Below the pieces are notes generated by a model. That model made no database searches. It saw only the letters and a list, made by a program, of their open reading frames with translations, and had not been told where the DNA came from. Positions 63,575-64,000 of a stretch of 64,000 nucleotides of DNA are shown piece by piece. A program made the translations under genes and the position numbers. The stretch spans positions 2,546,001 through 2,610,000 of the forward strand of contig NC_009656.1 of assembly GCF_000017205.1 (NCBI RefSeq), in the 5' to 3' direction. Each line of letters starts with the position of its first letter. Within the stretch, counting starts at the first letter, position 1. This stretch comes from Pseudomonas paraeruginosa PA7. GTDB lineage: Bacteria; Pseudomonadota; Gammaproteobacteria; Pseudomonadales; Pseudomonadaceae.

Positions 63575-64000
63575 ATGTTGAATCGAGAGCTCGAAGTCAC
63601 CCTCAATCTCGCCTTCAAGGAGGCGAGGGCCAAACGCCATGAATTCATGACGGTTGAGCACCTGCTGCTGGCCTTGCTGGACAACGAGGCAGCGGCAACG
63701 GTACTGCGTGCGTGCGGTGCCAACCTGGACAAGCTGCGGCGCGACCTGCAGGAATTCATCGATTCCACCACGCCGCTGATCCCGCAGCACGACGACGAGC
63801 GCGAGACCCAGCCGACGCTGGGCTTCCAGCGCGTCCTGCAGCGCGCGGTGTTCCACGTGCAGAGTTCCGGCAAGCGCGAAGTGACCGGGGCCAACGTCCT
63901 GGTGGCGATCTTCAGCGAACAGGAAAGCCAGGCGGTGTTCCTGCTCAAGCAGCAGAGCATCGCGCGTATCGATGTGGTGAACTACATCGCCCACGGTATT
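63575..64000 (+). CDS. clpA: ClpA, ATP-dependent Clp chaperone (partial, runs off right edge)
   Basis: The first 142 codons (MLNRELEVTLNLAFKEARAKRHEFMTVEHLLLALL) cover the ClpA N-domain repeats that bind ClpS. The AAA+ domains lie beyond the right edge. ATG preceded by AGCGAGG. Confidence 0.97.
   Translation, partial: MLNRELEVTLNLAFKEARAKRHEFMTVEHLLLALLDNEAAATVLRACGANLDKLRRDLQEFIDSTTPLIPQHDDERETQPTLGFQRVLQRAVFHVQSSGKREVTGANVLVAIFSEQESQAVFLLKQQSIARIDVVNYIAHGI

Overview
The window is a GC-rich gamma-proteobacterial chromosome segment that I recognise, by gene content and order, as Pseudomonas aeruginosa. It runs backwards through the stretch numbered about PA2668 to PA2620 in strain PAO1 (mvaU, fhp, bqsPQRST, tlpQ, ctpM, nuoA-N, aceA, purB, mnmA, idh/icd, cspD, clpS, clpA). 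PA numbers, and statements about what PAO1 has or lacks, are from memory and were not searched. I see no tRNA, rRNA, insertion sequence, prophage or CRISPR array.

Layout. 1-3.8 kb: a minus-strand operon of an AAA+ ClpB-like ATPase, a PflA/NrdG-type radical SAM protein and a zinc-ribbon pseudokinase that runs off the left edge. 4.1-12.2 kb: small secreted protein, mvaU, queD, the nitric-oxide module fhpR/fhp/ppyR/nnrS, then lipase-like and patatin-like hydrolases. 12.3-15.4 kb: bqsPQRST, the Fe(II)/Ca-responsive two-component operon, with a BqsR-like box upstream. 15.4-22.2 kb: chemoreceptors TlpQ and CtpM around an ion/organic-acid type transporter, then an AI-2E-family permease.

22.3-29.5 kb: a six-gene plus-strand cassette that looks like an insertion between otherwise core genes: DUF4956 membrane protein, VTC-type polyphosphate polymerase domain protein, phytase-esterase-like lipoprotein, OprP/OprO-like porin, sigma-54-dependent response regulator and membrane histidine kinase. 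It is preceded by a good -24/-12 sigma-54 promoter and, about 140 bp further upstream, a near-perfect 23-bp inverted repeat, so the encoded two-component system probably drives its own operon. This is the best candidate for an undescribed system: a self-regulated envelope phosphate/polyphosphate (or other polyanion) module. The pseudokinase/radical SAM/AAA+ operon is the second candidate.

29.5-45.4 kb: a methyltransferase, then the complete 13-gene nuo operon (respiratory complex I, nuoC and nuoD fused) on the minus strand. Its three long intercistronic gaps each hold a perfect GC-rich hairpin. 45.4-64 kb: housekeeping and metabolism, mostly minus strand: hotdog thioesterase-like protein, Tat-exported PhoX phosphatase, isocitrate lyase, a secretin-domain protein operon, ribosomal oxygenase, purB-hflD-mnmA-nudix, both isocitrate dehydrogenases (idh and icd, divergent), cspD, and the ClpS adaptor next to the start of clpA, cut by the right edge.
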